From assembly GCA_027297845.1 (NCBI GenBank), contig JAPUHG010000060.1:1-5890 (forward strand): a DNA stretch of 5,890 bases. Reading direction: 5' to 3'. Positions within the stretch are counted from its first letter, which is position 1. The number at the start of each line of letters is the position of its first letter. The translations under genes were made by a program, and so were the position numbers. The stretch comes from Gammaproteobacteria bacterium. GTDB taxonomy: Bacteria; Pseudomonadota; Gammaproteobacteria; Steroidobacterales; MnTg04. Positions 1-5,890 of this stretch are shown here, piece by piece. The notes beneath the pieces are model-generated. The model saw only the letters and a program-made list of their open reading frames with translations. It did not search any database and was not told the origin of the DNA.

Positions 1-120
1 GACCAATTGGGCCGGGAGCTCGAAAAGCCCGGTATTCTCAGTATTTTCAGCGGCTTTGTCAATGCTGGAAAAGAAAACAAAAAGGGGTCAGATTTATTTT
101 TTTGCTTCCAAGGACGCTAA
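1..120 (+). other. Left-edge stretch, possible 3' end of an unidentified upstream gene
   Basis: No gene can be assigned here with confidence. Frame 1 is open from the window edge to a TAA at 118-120 and has the most coding-like start (8 of its first 10 codons end in G or C), reading DQLGRELEKPGILSIF before it enters the inverted-repeat element at 76. If it is real, its last 15 or so residues are encoded by the repeat, so the original C-terminus may have been replaced. However, frame 2 is also open (to TAA 122-124) and so is frame 3 (to TAG 143-145), so openness is not evidence. On the minus strand, the frame that is open across 1-60 has an in-frame TGA inside the repeat and no ATG, GTG or TTG after it, so no gene starts there. 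I do not recognise the peptide in any frame. A short GC stem (12-16 with 28-32) lies here but has no T-tract after it. Confidence 0.2.
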
Positions 121-164
121 TTAATCAGATTTGGATTGAAAAATAGATCTGACCCCTTTTTGTT
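76..164. repeat. REP/MITE-like element: 26-bp inverted repeat with 37-nt centre
   Basis: The left arm (76-101) and the reverse complement of the right arm (139-164) match at 25 of 26 positions. The one difference, T94 against G146, still pairs as U-G in RNA, so a plus-strand transcript could form a 26-pair uninterrupted stem. The core of each arm is AAAAAGGGGTCAGAT, followed by an AT-rich stretch. Known: GGGGTCAGA-type sequences of this kind recur as dispersed palindromic repeats in many gammaproteobacterial genomes, often near REP-associated (Y1/IS200-like) tyrosine transposases. I recall this from general knowledge and could not search for it. No transposase is present, so this would be a non-autonomous copy. 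The centre (102-138) contains a further TCAGATTT at 125-132 that could pair alternatively with 145-152. The element lies between the left-edge stretch and murJ and could act as a transcript 3'-end structure or a weak bidirectional terminator, because the right arm ends in a run of five T at 157-161. Confidence 0.75.
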
Positions 165-190
165 CTTATTTCTCGGCTAATATTGCGGCC

Positions 191-214
191 ATGCACCGGA
201 AAGCAGAGCAATGA
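191..214 (+). other. Possible 7-codon leader ORF overlapping the murJ start (ATGA)
   Basis: An ATG at 191 opens a short frame, MHRKAEQ, whose TGA (212-214) overlaps the murJ ATG (211-213) as ATGA, the geometry of translational coupling. No good Shine-Dalgarno sequence precedes ATG 191, since the upstream bases are TATTGCGGCC. A chance occurrence is quite likely. I list it because murJ itself has only a weak ribosome site. Confidence 0.15.
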
Positions 215-1800
215 GCCGTAGTCTTTTTCGATCCACTTCGGTGGTCGGCGGCATGACCCTGCTATCGCGGGTTTTCGGCCTGCTGCGGGACATGGTGTTT
301 TCCCGGTTTTTTGGCGCCGGCATGGTCATGGACGCCTTTTTTGTGGCGTTCAAGATCCCCAACTTCATGCGTCGCCTGTTTGGCGAGGGTGCTTTTTCCC
401 AGGCTTTCGTCCCCGTCCTATCGGAATACAAGACCACCCGCAAACCTGAGGAAGTGCGCGAGCTGGCCGAGGCCACCGCCGGGACATTGGGGCTCCTGTT
501 GTTGGTTATCACCATCGTTGGCGTGCTTGCCGCACCAGTATTGATCGTGTTCTTCGCCCCCGGCTGGTTTATGGACGAGCCCGACAAGTACACGCTGGCG
601 ACATCGATGCTGCGGCTGACCTTTCCCTATTTATTGTTCATATCGTTGACCGCGCTTGCTGGCGGGATTCTGAATACCTACGGACGGTTTGGTTCGCCAG
701 CCTTTACGCCGGTATTGCTGAACCTGGTCCTGATCGGGTTTGCGATCTTGGTGGCCCCGGCCAGCGCCAACCCGGGCGTCGCTCTTGCCGCCGGTGTTTT
801 CGTAGCCGGTCTGGTTCAATTATTGTTCCAGGTACCGTTTCTCTGGCGCATCGGCTTCCGACCGAGATTTCGTTGGGGAGGTTCCCACAAAGGCGTGCGC
901 AAGATAGGTCGGCTGATGTTGCCCGCACTGTTTGGCTCGTCGGTTGCGCAGGTTAACCTGTTGTTGGACACCCTGATCGCCTCCTTTCTGATAACCGGCA
1001 GCATCAGCTGGCTGTATTACTCGGACCGGTTGATGGAATTTCCGCTGGGCGTGTTCGGCATCGCGCTGGCGACGGTCATTCTTCCCGGGTTGTCAAAAAA
1101 TCATGCCAGTCAGGAAAAGGAAGAGTTTTCGGCGATGCTGGACTGGGCGCTTAGGCTGGTTTGCCTGATTGCGGTACCGGCGGCGATCGGCCTGCTGGTC
1201 CTGGCCAAACCCATGCTGGCGACTATTTTTCAATACGGCGCATTCGATGGGCGGGATGTGCATATGGCCGGCTATAGCCTGATGGCCTACGCGCTGGGAT
1301 TGCTCGGATTTACCCTGGTCAAGGTGCTGGCGCCGGGATATTTTTCTCGTGATGACACCAAAACGCCAGTCCGAATAGGCCTGATCGCCCTGGCAGTCAA
1401 CCTGGCGCTGAACCTGTTTTTCGTCATCACGATGACGCAAACGGGGTTCGAAGCGCCGCATGCCGGCCTGGCCCTGGCGACATCGTTGGCGGCTTTCGTC
1501 AACGCCAGCCTGCTTTATCGGGGGTTACGGCGAGAGGGCGTCTACCGACCCGGTCCTGGCTGGAACGGCCTGATCCTGAAAGTCCTGCTTGCCAGTGCGC
1601 TAATGGCGATCGGTATCGCTTACCTCGCGGGGCCACTGGACCCATGGCTGGCTGCGACCGGTGCCAAGCGCGCATTTTGGCTTTTGGGTTGCGTGGTGGC
1701 GGGCGCCGTCGTCTATTTTTCAGTGCTTGCCACGCTGGGTATCAGGCCCGCTAATTTCCGCAGTGGTTTGCGTGGGAAAAGCGGCGGCCCTTCCGTATAA
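211..1800 (+). CDS. murJ: Lipid II flippase MurJ (MviN family, MOP superfamily)
   Basis: MurJ moves undecaprenyl-linked lipid II, the peptidoglycan precursor, across the inner membrane. The 529-residue length fits the family (E. coli about 511), and similarity to E. coli MviN/MurJ runs end to end. Family landmarks are visible: S19-R20 and R26-D27 in the first helix region, D41 and N51, R54, and the EGAFSQAFVP segment at 59-68. YYSDRLMEFP at 269-278 contains R273, matching E. coli R270, one of the cavity arginines needed for function. KVLAPGYFSRDDTKTPV lies at 371-387. Many hydrophobic segments follow one another (for example about 92-115, 138-154 and 491-511), as expected for 14 membrane helices. 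The ATG at 211 gives an N-terminus that aligns with relatives. Its ribosome site is weak (AGAG at 205-208, close to the ATG). ribF follows 24 nt downstream on the same strand. No convincing promoter was found in the 47 nt between the inverted repeat and the start. Confidence 0.97.
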   Translation: MSRSLFRSTSVVGGMTLLSRVFGLLRDMVFSRFFGAGMVMDAFFVAFKIPNFMRRLFGEGAFSQAFVPVLSEYKTTRKPEEVRELAEATAGTLGLLLLVITIVGVLAAPVLIVFFAPGWFMDEPDKYTLATSMLRLTFPYLLFISLTALAGGILNTYGRFGSPAFTPVLLNLVLIGFAILVAPASANPGVALAAGVFVAGLVQLLFQVPFLWRIGFRPRFRWGGSHKGVRKIGRLMLPALFGSSVAQVNLLLDTLIASFLITGSISWLYYSDRLMEFPLGVFGIALATVILPGLSKNHASQEKEEFSAMLDWALRLVCLIAVPAAIGLLVLAKPMLATIFQYGAFDGRDVHMAGYSLMAYALGLLGFTLVKVLAPGYFSRDDTKTPVRIGLIALAVNLALNLFFVITMTQTGFEAPHAGLALATSLAAFVNASLLYRGLRREGVYRPGPGWNGLILKVLLASALMAIGIAYLAGPLDPWLAATGAKRAFWLLGCVVAGAVVYFSVLATLGIRPANFRSGLRGKSGGPSV

Positions 1801-1801
1801 T
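1796..1801 (+). promoter_or_regulatory. Candidate -10 box (TATAAT) at the murJ stop codon
   Basis: A perfect TATAAT covers the murJ TAA stop (1798-1800) and ends 23 nt before the ribF ATG. A start point about 7 nt downstream would leave a 5' leader of roughly 15 nt. At a 17-bp spacing the -35 position (1773-1778, TGGGAA) matches TTGACA at only 3 of 6 bases, and there is no TG extension. This is at best a weak internal promoter for ribF-ileS-lspA, and may be a by-product of a Val codon followed by TAA. Confidence 0.25.
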
Positions 1802-1824
1802 CTTGCGCTTTTGAGCGATACCTG

Positions 1825-2787
1825 ATGGAGTTTTTCCGTGGCCTGCACAGTTTGCCGCCCGCCGCCGAGTCGGGGCCGGGGCCCTGTGTTGCAACCATCG
1901 GTAATTTCGATGGTGTACATCGTGGTCATCTGCAGGTTGTCCGTGCGCTGAAAAAAGAAGGGGAAAGGCAGGAGCTGCCGGTTGTGGTTGTGGTCTTCGA
2001 GCCCACGCCACAGGAGTTCTTTGCAGGCGATCGATCGCCAGCGCGTTTGACGCGCTTTGGTGAGAAATACCATCTGCTTGAAAAAGCGGGCGTGGACAAG
2101 CTGATATGCCTCAGGTTTGACAGCGAATTATCGGCGATGGGTCCGGGGAAATTTGTGCAGCGTTTATTGATTGACGGTATGCAGCTAAAGCACCTCGTGG
2201 TCGGCGATGATTTTCGTTTTGGCAAGGACCGCGCGGGTGATTTCAAATTCCTGGTGGCAGCCGGGGAGCAGGCTGGTTTCGCGGTCGAGAAAACGGACAG
2301 CTTCGTACTGGATTCTGTGAGGGTCAGCAGCAGCGGTATTCGCCAGGCGCTGAAGCAGGGCGATCTGGCCCAGGCAGAGCGCTGGCTGGGCAGGCCATAT
2401 GGCATGAAAGGCAGGGTGATCGAGGGTGAAAAACTGGGGCGCAAGCTGGGTTTTCCAACCGCCAATATTCATCCGCGGCGGACTGTGTGCCCGGTGCACG
2501 GTATTTACGCGGTTCGGGTGAACGGTGCGGGGCTGGCTCAGTGGCCCGGTGTGGCGAGTATTGGCAGCCGACCGACGGTGACCGATGGAGAGGAAATCGT
2601 ATTGGAGGTGCACCTGTTCGGTTTCTCGGGCAATCTTTACGGTGAATCGCTGGAAGTATTGTGGCTACACAAGCTTAGGGAAGAAAAGCACTTTGCGAGT
2701 CTCGAAGCGTTAACGGAAGAAATGAAAAATGACGCCGACCTGGCGAGAAAGTTGTTGGGCATAGATAAGGAATATGCAGGGAACTGA
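1825..2787 (+). CDS. ribF: Bifunctional riboflavin kinase / FAD synthetase RibF
   Basis: RibF phosphorylates riboflavin to FMN and then adenylylates FMN to FAD in the cytoplasm. The 320-residue protein has both expected domains in order. The N-terminal FMN adenylyltransferase domain (about 1-190) carries the nucleotidyltransferase signature TIGNFDGVHRGH at 24-35 (HxGH-type H32-H35), a GDDFRFG segment, and the second motif VSSSGIR at 167-173. The C-terminal riboflavin kinase domain carries GFPTAN at 209-214 (nucleotide/Mg binding) and LEVHL with the probable catalytic base E261. Length and order match E. coli RibF (313 aa), and the ATG at 1825 gives an N-terminus (MEFFRGLHSL) that aligns with E. 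coli MKLIRGIHNL. The ribosome site is weak (GAG at 1813-1815). The TGA stop at 2785-2787 lies 1 nt before the preferred ileS start. Nothing is missing or broken. Confidence 0.97.
   Translation: MEFFRGLHSLPPAAESGPGPCVATIGNFDGVHRGHLQVVRALKKEGERQELPVVVVVFEPTPQEFFAGDRSPARLTRFGEKYHLLEKAGVDKLICLRFDSELSAMGPGKFVQRLLIDGMQLKHLVVGDDFRFGKDRAGDFKFLVAAGEQAGFAVEKTDSFVLDSVRVSSSGIRQALKQGDLAQAERWLGRPYGMKGRVIEGEKLGRKLGFPTANIHPRRTVCPVHGIYAVRVNGAGLAQWPGVASIGSRPTVTDGEEIVLEVHLFGFSGNLYGESLEVLWLHKLREEKHFASLEALTEEMKNDADLARKLLGIDKEYAGN
2778..2782 (+). promoter_or_regulatory. Ribosome binding site supporting the ileS GTG start
   Basis: AGGGA lies 6 nt before the GTG at 2789, a normal spacing. The alternative in-frame ATG at 2774 has AAGGA at 2767-2771, only 2 nt away, which is too close for an efficient Shine-Dalgarno pairing. 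This site lies inside the last codons of ribF, which suggests translational coupling. Confidence 0.6.
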
Positions 2788-2788
2788 T

Positions 2789-5587
2789 GTGACGGAATAC
2801 AAAGACACGATCAATCTGCCGAAAACGGCTTTCCCAATGAAGGCGAACCTGGCCAATCGCGAACCCAAAATGCTCCAGCAATGGCAGGAGCGGCAGCTGT
2901 ACCCGAAATTGCGCGAGATCGCCAAAGGCAGGCCGCGGTTTCTGCTGCTCGATGGGCCGCCATACGCAAATGGCCCGATCCACATCGGGCACGCACTCAA
3001 CAAGATACTCAAGGATATAATCGTCAAGTGCCGAACGCTTGACGGGTACGATGCGCCGTATATTCCCGCGTGGGATTGCCATGGCTTGCCGATCGAGCTG
3101 CAGGTCGAGAAAAAGAAGGGTCGGGTCGGACAGAAAATCGATGCGCGGGCGTTTCGCCAGGCCTGCCGTGACTATGCGCAAAAACAAATCGATGGGCAGC
3201 AAAAGGATTTTATTCGCCTCGGCATAATGGGCGATTGGGAAAACCCATCGTATACGATGCATGCATCTTACGAGGCGGCCCAGCTCAGGGGTTTTGCCAA
3301 AATTCTGGCCAACGGGCATGTCTACAAAGGCTACAAACCGGTGCACTGGTGTCTGGATTGTCGCTCCGCACTGGCGGAGGCCGAAGTCGAATACCAGGAC
3401 AAGACCTCGCCCGGTATCGATGTCCGCTTCGCGGCCGTGGATGCGTCGGCCATCAACGCGCTGTGCGGTGTAAGCGACGATGTCGCGGTGGATATCCCGA
3501 TCTGGACGACGACGCCATGGACATTGCCCGCCAACCAGGCGGTGGCCGTACACCCGGAACTTGACTATGTACTGGTCGAGTCGGGTTCGGGTGAGGCGCG
3601 CCTGCTGTTGGCAGCGGGTCTGTTGGAATCGGCAATGCAGCGCTATAGCGTTGAAAATTACAAGGTTATCGGAAGATGCATCGGTGCCGATTTAAGGGGG
3701 CAATTGCTTCAGCATCCGTTTTATCAGCGTCAGGTCCCGGTGATCGCCGGCGACTATGTCACTTTGGAGGCGGGCACGGGCGCTGTGCACACTGCGCCAG
3801 GTCATGGTCAGGAAGATTTTGCCGCCGGTGTCGAAAATGATCTGCCGCTGGAAAATCCGGTCGGTGCTAATGGTTGTTTCATCCCGGGCACGCCGCTGGT
3901 TGAAGGTCAGCATGTGCTCGCGGCAAATGATTTTATTATCGAGCTGTTAAAAGAAAATGGGGCGCTACTTTGCTTGCAACCGGTTGCGCACAGTTACCCG
4001 CATTGCTGGCGGCATAAGTCGCCATTGATTTTTCGCGCGACACCGCAATGGTTTATCGGCATGGACCAGGCCGGCCTGCGGCAGCAGGCTCTTGCTGAAA
4101 TTACTACCGTAGACTGGATACCCGACTGGGGCGAGGCCCGGATCGAAGGGATGGTCGTTGGCCGGCCCGACTGGTGCATTTCCAGGCAAAGAACCTGGGG
4201 CGTGCCGATTCCCCTTTTCATTCACAAGGACACCGACGAGTTGCATCCGGACACTCAAGCGCTGATTGCCAAGGTGGCTGGGCTGGTCGAAAAAGATGGC
4301 ATAGAAGCCTGGTTCGAATTGGATGTTCGAGAATTGCTTGGGGACGATGCCGCTGACTATGTACAGGTGCGCGACATCGTCGATGTCTGGATGGACTCGG
4401 GGATGATGCATCACTGTCTGGTTGGCACGCGGCCTGAGACCAAGCCACCGGCCGAGCTCTACCTGGAAGGTTCGGATCAGCACCGTGGCTGGTTCCAGTC
4501 CTCTTTGCTGACCTCAGTTGCGATGACAGGAAAGGCGCCCTACAAGCAAGTGCTGACCCATGGATTTACTGTCGACGAAAACGGCCGGAAAATGTCGAAA
4601 TCGCTGGGCAACACGATCGCACCCCAGGAAGTGGTCAATGTCATGGGTGCCGATGTCTTGCGGCTTTGGGTTGCGGCGACCGATTATCGTGGCGAAATCA
4701 GCGTATCCGACGAGATTCTGAAACGCGCCGCCGATTCCTATCGTCGGATTCGCAATACCTTCAGATTCCTGCTGGGTAATCTCGATGGTTTCGATCCGGC
4801 TACGGACATGCTGCCGGTCGATCAATGGCTGGCCCTGGATCGGTGGGCGCTGGACAGGGCCATCGCGCTGCAGGAGGAAGTCGTTCAGGCCTATCACGAC
4901 TATGAATTTCACCTGATCCACCAGAAAGTCCACAATTTCTGCGCCAAGGATATGGGTGGTTTTTATCTCGATATCATCAAGGACCGCCTGTACACGACGC
5001 CACGGGATGGCAGGGCTCGCCGGTCGGCACAATGTCTAATGTTTCATATCGCCGAAGCGATGGTTCGCTGGCTGGCGCCAATTATCAGTTTCACCGCCGA
5101 AGAAATCTGGGAGAACCTGCCCGGGCCACATGCCGAGTCGGTGTTTTTCTCCACCTGGTATGAGTGGCCGAAACTCCCGGCCAAGGATGCAGGACTCGAC
5201 TGGGACCGGCTGATCGCGGTCAGCGACGCAGTTGATCGGGAGCTCGAGCGCTTGCGCGATGAGCGTGTCATCGGTTCATCGCTGGCCGCAAAGGTCGATC
5301 TGTATTGTGATGAGGAATTGCGGCTCGTTTTGACCCAACTGGGTGAAGAGCTACGCTTCTTGTTGCTGACATCGGAGGCCCGCGTGCACGAGCTGAGCGC
5401 GGCTCCTGGTGGTGCAAAAGAGGCGAGTAGTGGACTATTGTTGGTTGTCGGTGCGTGCGAACATGACAAGTGTGTGCGATGCTGGCACCGCCGCCCCGAA
5501 GTGGGCAGCAACCCGGAACACCCGGAAATCTGTGATCGTTGTGTCGGGAATATTTCCGGTTCACCCGAAAATCGGCAATACGTATGA
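2789..5587 (+). CDS. ileS: Isoleucyl-tRNA synthetase IleS (class I, bacterial type)
   Basis: IleS charges tRNA-Ile with isoleucine and hydrolyses mischarged valine. From the GTG at 2789 the protein has 932 residues (E. coli 938). The preferred start gives M-TEYKDTINLP, which aligns with E. coli MSDYKSTLNLP; the ATG at 2774 would add five residues (MQGTD) with a poorly spaced ribosome site. Visible landmarks are HIGH at 65-68 and the CP1 editing domain with TTTPWTLPAN at 240-249 and GTGAVHTAPGHG at 329-340, including H334 and the editing aspartate D343. CISRQRTWG is at 463-471, the EGSDQHRGW active-site segment at 560-568, and KMSKS at 601-605. A C-terminal zinc site uses C895, C898, C915 and C918. 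One oddity is the usually constant DVWFDSG motif, which here reads DVWMDSGMMHH (W534, M535). The gene is intact. The TGA stop overlaps the lspA ATG. No T-box or leader regulation is seen, as expected inside a proteobacterial operon. Confidence 0.97.
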   Translation: MTEYKDTINLPKTAFPMKANLANREPKMLQQWQERQLYPKLREIAKGRPRFLLLDGPPYANGPIHIGHALNKILKDIIVKCRTLDGYDAPYIPAWDCHGLPIELQVEKKKGRVGQKIDARAFRQACRDYAQKQIDGQQKDFIRLGIMGDWENPSYTMHASYEAAQLRGFAKILANGHVYKGYKPVHWCLDCRSALAEAEVEYQDKTSPGIDVRFAAVDASAINALCGVSDDVAVDIPIWTTTPWTLPANQAVAVHPELDYVLVESGSGEARLLLAAGLLESAMQRYSVENYKVIGRCIGADLRGQLLQHPFYQRQVPVIAGDYVTLEAGTGAVHTAPGHGQEDFAAGVENDLPLENPVGANGCFIPGTPLVEGQHVLAANDFIIELLKENGALLCLQPVAHSYPHCWRHKSPLIFRATPQWFIGMDQAGLRQQALAEITTVDWIPDWGEARIEGMVVGRPDWCISRQRTWGVPIPLFIHKDTDELHPDTQALIAKVAGLVEKDGIEAWFELDVRELLGDDAADYVQVRDIVDVWMDSGMMHHCLVGTRPETKPPAELYLEGSDQHRGWFQSSLLTSVAMTGKAPYKQVLTHGFTVDENGRKMSKSLGNTIAPQEVVNVMGADVLRLWVAATDYRGEISVSDEILKRAADSYRRIRNTFRFLLGNLDGFDPATDMLPVDQWLALDRWALDRAIALQEEVVQAYHDYEFHLIHQKVHNFCAKDMGGFYLDIIKDRLYTTPRDGRARRSAQCLMFHIAEAMVRWLAPIISFTAEEIWENLPGPHAESVFFSTWYEWPKLPAKDAGLDWDRLIAVSDAVDRELERLRDERVIGSSLAAKVDLYCDEELRLVLTQLGEELRFLLLTSEARVHELSAAPGGAKEASSGLLLVVGACEHDKCVRCWHRRPEVGSNPEHPEICDRCVGNISGSPENRQYV

Positions 5588-5890
5588 GCAAGAACTCGGC
5601 TGCACGTGAAACCGCGACGCACTGGCTTTGGCTGGTTCCACCGATTGTCATGGCCGACCAGTTAAGCAAATGGCTGATTAGCGAATACCTGGAACTGTAT
5701 AGCCGCATTGATTTGTTATCGATACTGGCGCTAACGCGACTTCACAATACCGGTGCAGCATTTAGTTTTCTCGCCAATGCCGGTGGCTGGCAACGTTGGT
5801 TTTTCGTCTTGCTGGGCGTCGGCGTCACGGTAATGATCCTGGTATGGCTTAGAAAACTGCCAGCACAGGGCCAGGGTATACTCGCAGCCG
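5584..5890 (+). CDS. lspA: Lipoprotein signal peptidase LspA (signal peptidase II), 3' end outside the window
   Basis: LspA is the inner-membrane aspartyl protease that cleaves the signal peptide of diacylglyceryl-modified prolipoproteins. Only the first 102 codons are present; the frame is open to the window end. Visible features are a first hydrophobic segment at about 14-32 containing the conserved DQLSK (D25, K29), the family hallmark HNTGAAFSFL at 54-63 (N55, G57, A58), then GWQRWFF at 68-74 leading into a second membrane helix to about residue 88. The catalytic aspartate pair (E. coli D114 and D133) lies beyond the edge, so activity cannot be judged here. The ATG at 5584 overlaps the ileS TGA as ATGA. 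No clear Shine-Dalgarno sequence precedes it, so translation probably depends on coupling to ileS. In related genomes the next genes are usually fkpB and ispH; that is expectation, not observation. Confidence 0.95.
   Translation, partial: MSKNSAARETATHWLWLVPPIVMADQLSKWLISEYLELYSRIDLLSILALTRLHNTGAAFSFLANAGGWQRWFFVLLGVGVTVMILVWLRKLPAQGQGILAA

Noticed and set aside
12..32. Short GC inverted repeat (12-16 with 28-32) as an intrinsic terminator
   Set aside because: The stem is only 5 bp with an 11-nt loop and no run of T follows it.
177..593. Minus-strand open frame of 138 codons opposite the murJ 5' end
   Set aside because: It lies antisense to murJ, is rich in Ser/Arg/Thr/Pro as shadow frames are, and shows no recognisable motif; murJ on the plus strand is certain.
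1870..1885. GGGCC/GGCCC palindrome near the ribF start
   Set aside because: It falls in the codons for Ser-Gly-Pro-Gly-Pro and is explained by GC-rich codon use; nothing suggests an operator.
2761..2791. T-box or other leader regulation of ileS
   Set aside because: There is no room for one: ileS begins 1 nt after ribF (or overlaps it), and no T-box elements are visible.
2675..3553. Long minus-strand open frame (292 codons) across the ribF/ileS junction
   Set aside because: It is antisense to two well-supported genes. Its composition (many Arg, His, Asp, Gln) is typical of a frame mirrored from GC-rich coding sequence, and no domain is recognisable.
5044..5622. Minus-strand open frame (192 codons) opposite the ileS 3' end
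   Set aside because: Ser/Arg-rich shadow of ileS, with no family motif; ileS is intact through its zinc site on the plus strand.

Overview
This window is a compact, co-directional block of housekeeping genes on the plus strand: murJ (lipid II flippase), ribF (bifunctional FAD/FMN synthase), ileS (isoleucyl-tRNA synthetase) and the 5' part of lspA (lipoprotein signal peptidase), which runs off the right edge. The order ribF-ileS-lspA, here preceded by murJ, is familiar from Gammaproteobacteria (murJ directly before ribF is a Pseudomonas-type arrangement; in E. coli murJ lies elsewhere). All four proteins read as close relatives of the E. coli proteins, compared from memory. The moderately GC-rich coding sequence fits a gammaproteobacterium, but the genus cannot be named from this window.

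Layout: 1-75 is a left-edge stretch, open in all three forward frames, possibly the tail of an upstream gene that I do not recognise. Positions 76-164 hold a near-perfect 26-bp inverted repeat around a 37-nt centre. It resembles the GGGGTCAGAT-type REP/MITE elements scattered through gammaproteobacterial genomes. murJ follows at 211-1800, ribF at 1825-2787, ileS at 2789-5587 (GTG start preferred; an in-frame ATG lies at 2774), and lspA from 5584.

The genes look like one transcription unit: 24 nt between murJ and ribF, 1 nt between ribF and ileS, and an ATGA overlap between ileS and lspA. Functionally they link envelope biogenesis (lipid II export, lipoprotein maturation) with flavin cofactor synthesis and tRNA charging. 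This is conserved gene order rather than a single pathway.

I see no previously undescribed system here. The points worth a second look are the inverted-repeat element placed 47 nt before murJ, an altered DVWFDSG motif in IleS, the ileS start choice, and a perfect TATAAT at the murJ stop codon. No tRNA, rRNA, CRISPR array, insertion sequence with a transposase, or convincing simple intrinsic terminator was seen.
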